This document shows, piece after piece, positions 5,956-6,140 of a stretch of DNA of 6,140 nucleotides. Made by a program: the position numbers and the translations under genes. This DNA comes from Natrialbaceae archaeon (GTDB taxonomy: Archaea > Halobacteriota > Halobacteria > Halobacteriales > Natrialbaceae), in contig PUPA01000014.1 in the NCBI GenBank assembly GCA_003552885.1, forward strand, positions 1-6,140, given 5' to 3'. Under the pieces are notes generated by a model that did not search any database, was not told the origin of the DNA, and saw nothing but the letters and a program-made list of their open reading frames with translations. Every line of letters begins with the position of its first letter. The first letter of the stretch is position 1.

Positions 5956-5988
5956 ACCTGCCGACCCGGCGGCGGTCCGCGGGTCGTA

Positions 5989-6115
5989 GTGAAGTACCTC
6001 GGGGTCAAGCCCCCGAGGTTTCACCGTTTTGACCGCACGTCCCAAAACGGGCCGTGCTGTCGCAGGCGAATTTAATTCCCCTCGACCTTCCCAAGATGGG
6101 TCGGCTGGAATTAAC
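5989..6115 (-). ncRNA. Structured RNA candidate, possibly a TnpB guide-RNA (omega-RNA) scaffold
   Basis: Three stem-loops follow one another with almost no gap. The first pairs TTAATTCC (6072-6079) with GGAATTAA (6107-6114), and inside it CGACC (6083-6087) with GGTCG (6099-6103). The second pairs CCGTTTTG (6024-6031) with CAAAACGG (6043-6050); bases 6035-6039 (GCACG) in its loop match 6053-6057 (CGTGC) outside, allowing an H-type pseudoknot. The third pairs CCTCGGGG (5997-6004) with CCCCGAGG (6011-6018), extended by GTGAA (5989-5993) with TTCAC (6020-6024). Read on the minus strand, the series ends in TTCAC. TnpB guide RNAs of IS200/IS605-type elements are made from the 3' end of tnpB and the right end of the element, and have stem-loops, a pseudoknot and a terminal hairpin before the guide. 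The fit is good in architecture, but no tnpB coding sequence is inside the window. The strand is inferred from the TTCAC end. Confidence 0.5.
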
Positions 6116-6140
6116 ACCCGAACGCCCAGTGCGTCCGTGA
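5989..6140 (-). mobile_element. Possible right end of an IS200/IS605-type (tnpB) element, cut by the window edge
   Basis: The terminal imperfect hairpin 5989-6024 is the kind of subterminal structure recognised as single-stranded DNA by HUH transposases, and the segment lies intergenically, about 68 bases before the AI-2E start codon. If correct, the boundary is near 5988/5989 and the element extends past 6140. No transposase domain is visible in the 25 bases beyond the first stem, so it may equally be a relic or an unrelated RNA gene. Confidence 0.33.

Noticed and set aside
5413..6117. A 234-codon minus-strand frame running from the right-edge hairpins into the transporter gene
   Set aside because: Its second half is an out-of-frame reading of the AI-2E gene, and its first half spans the structured RNA candidate with no recognisable domain.

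Overview
The window looks like a piece of haloarchaeal (class Halobacteria) chromosome. The sequence is GC-rich. The convincing proteins are rich in Asp/Glu and poor in Lys. Several genes have an A/T-rich box about 26 bases before the start codon, as expected for leaderless haloarchaeal transcripts. CTAG, a tetranucleotide depleted in haloarchaea, occurs only twice. The genus cannot be decided from the sequence.

Layout, left to right: (1) 78-743 (+), a polytopic membrane protein of the DUF6498 type. (2) A convergent gap, 744-865, carrying a hairpin and two back-to-back perfect palindromes. (3) 866-1240 (-), a DUF192 protein. (4) 1241-1375, degenerate repeats with a period near 36 bp. (5) 1376-2701 (-), Pus10, the archaeal tRNA pseudouridine 54/55 synthase. 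(6) A 98-bp divergent promoter region, then 2800-3930 (+), an HtrA-type trypsin-like protease with one PDZ domain, exported as a Tat lipoprotein. (7) 3931-4110, no convincing gene, but a perfect 9-bp hairpin and both CTAG sites of the window. (8) 4111-4308 (+), a small two-helix membrane protein. (9) 4315-4473 and 4556-4750 (both -), two zinc-ribbon microproteins of about 50-65 residues, then 4890-5921 (-), an AI-2E family (PerM-like) transporter. (10) 5989-6115, no clear gene but a compact series of stem-loops with a possible pseudoknot.

Most of the window is ordinary housekeeping and envelope gene content: tRNA modification, extracytoplasmic proteolysis, a membrane transporter and microproteins. 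The genes do not form one pathway and mostly appear to have separate promoters. The best candidate for something unusual is the structured segment at the right edge. Read on the minus strand it contains three stem-loops, an H-type pseudoknot and a terminal hairpin ending in TTCAC. It resembles the right end and guide-RNA (omega-RNA) scaffold of an IS200/IS605-type tnpB element whose gene would lie beyond the window. That reading is an inference from structure, not proven.
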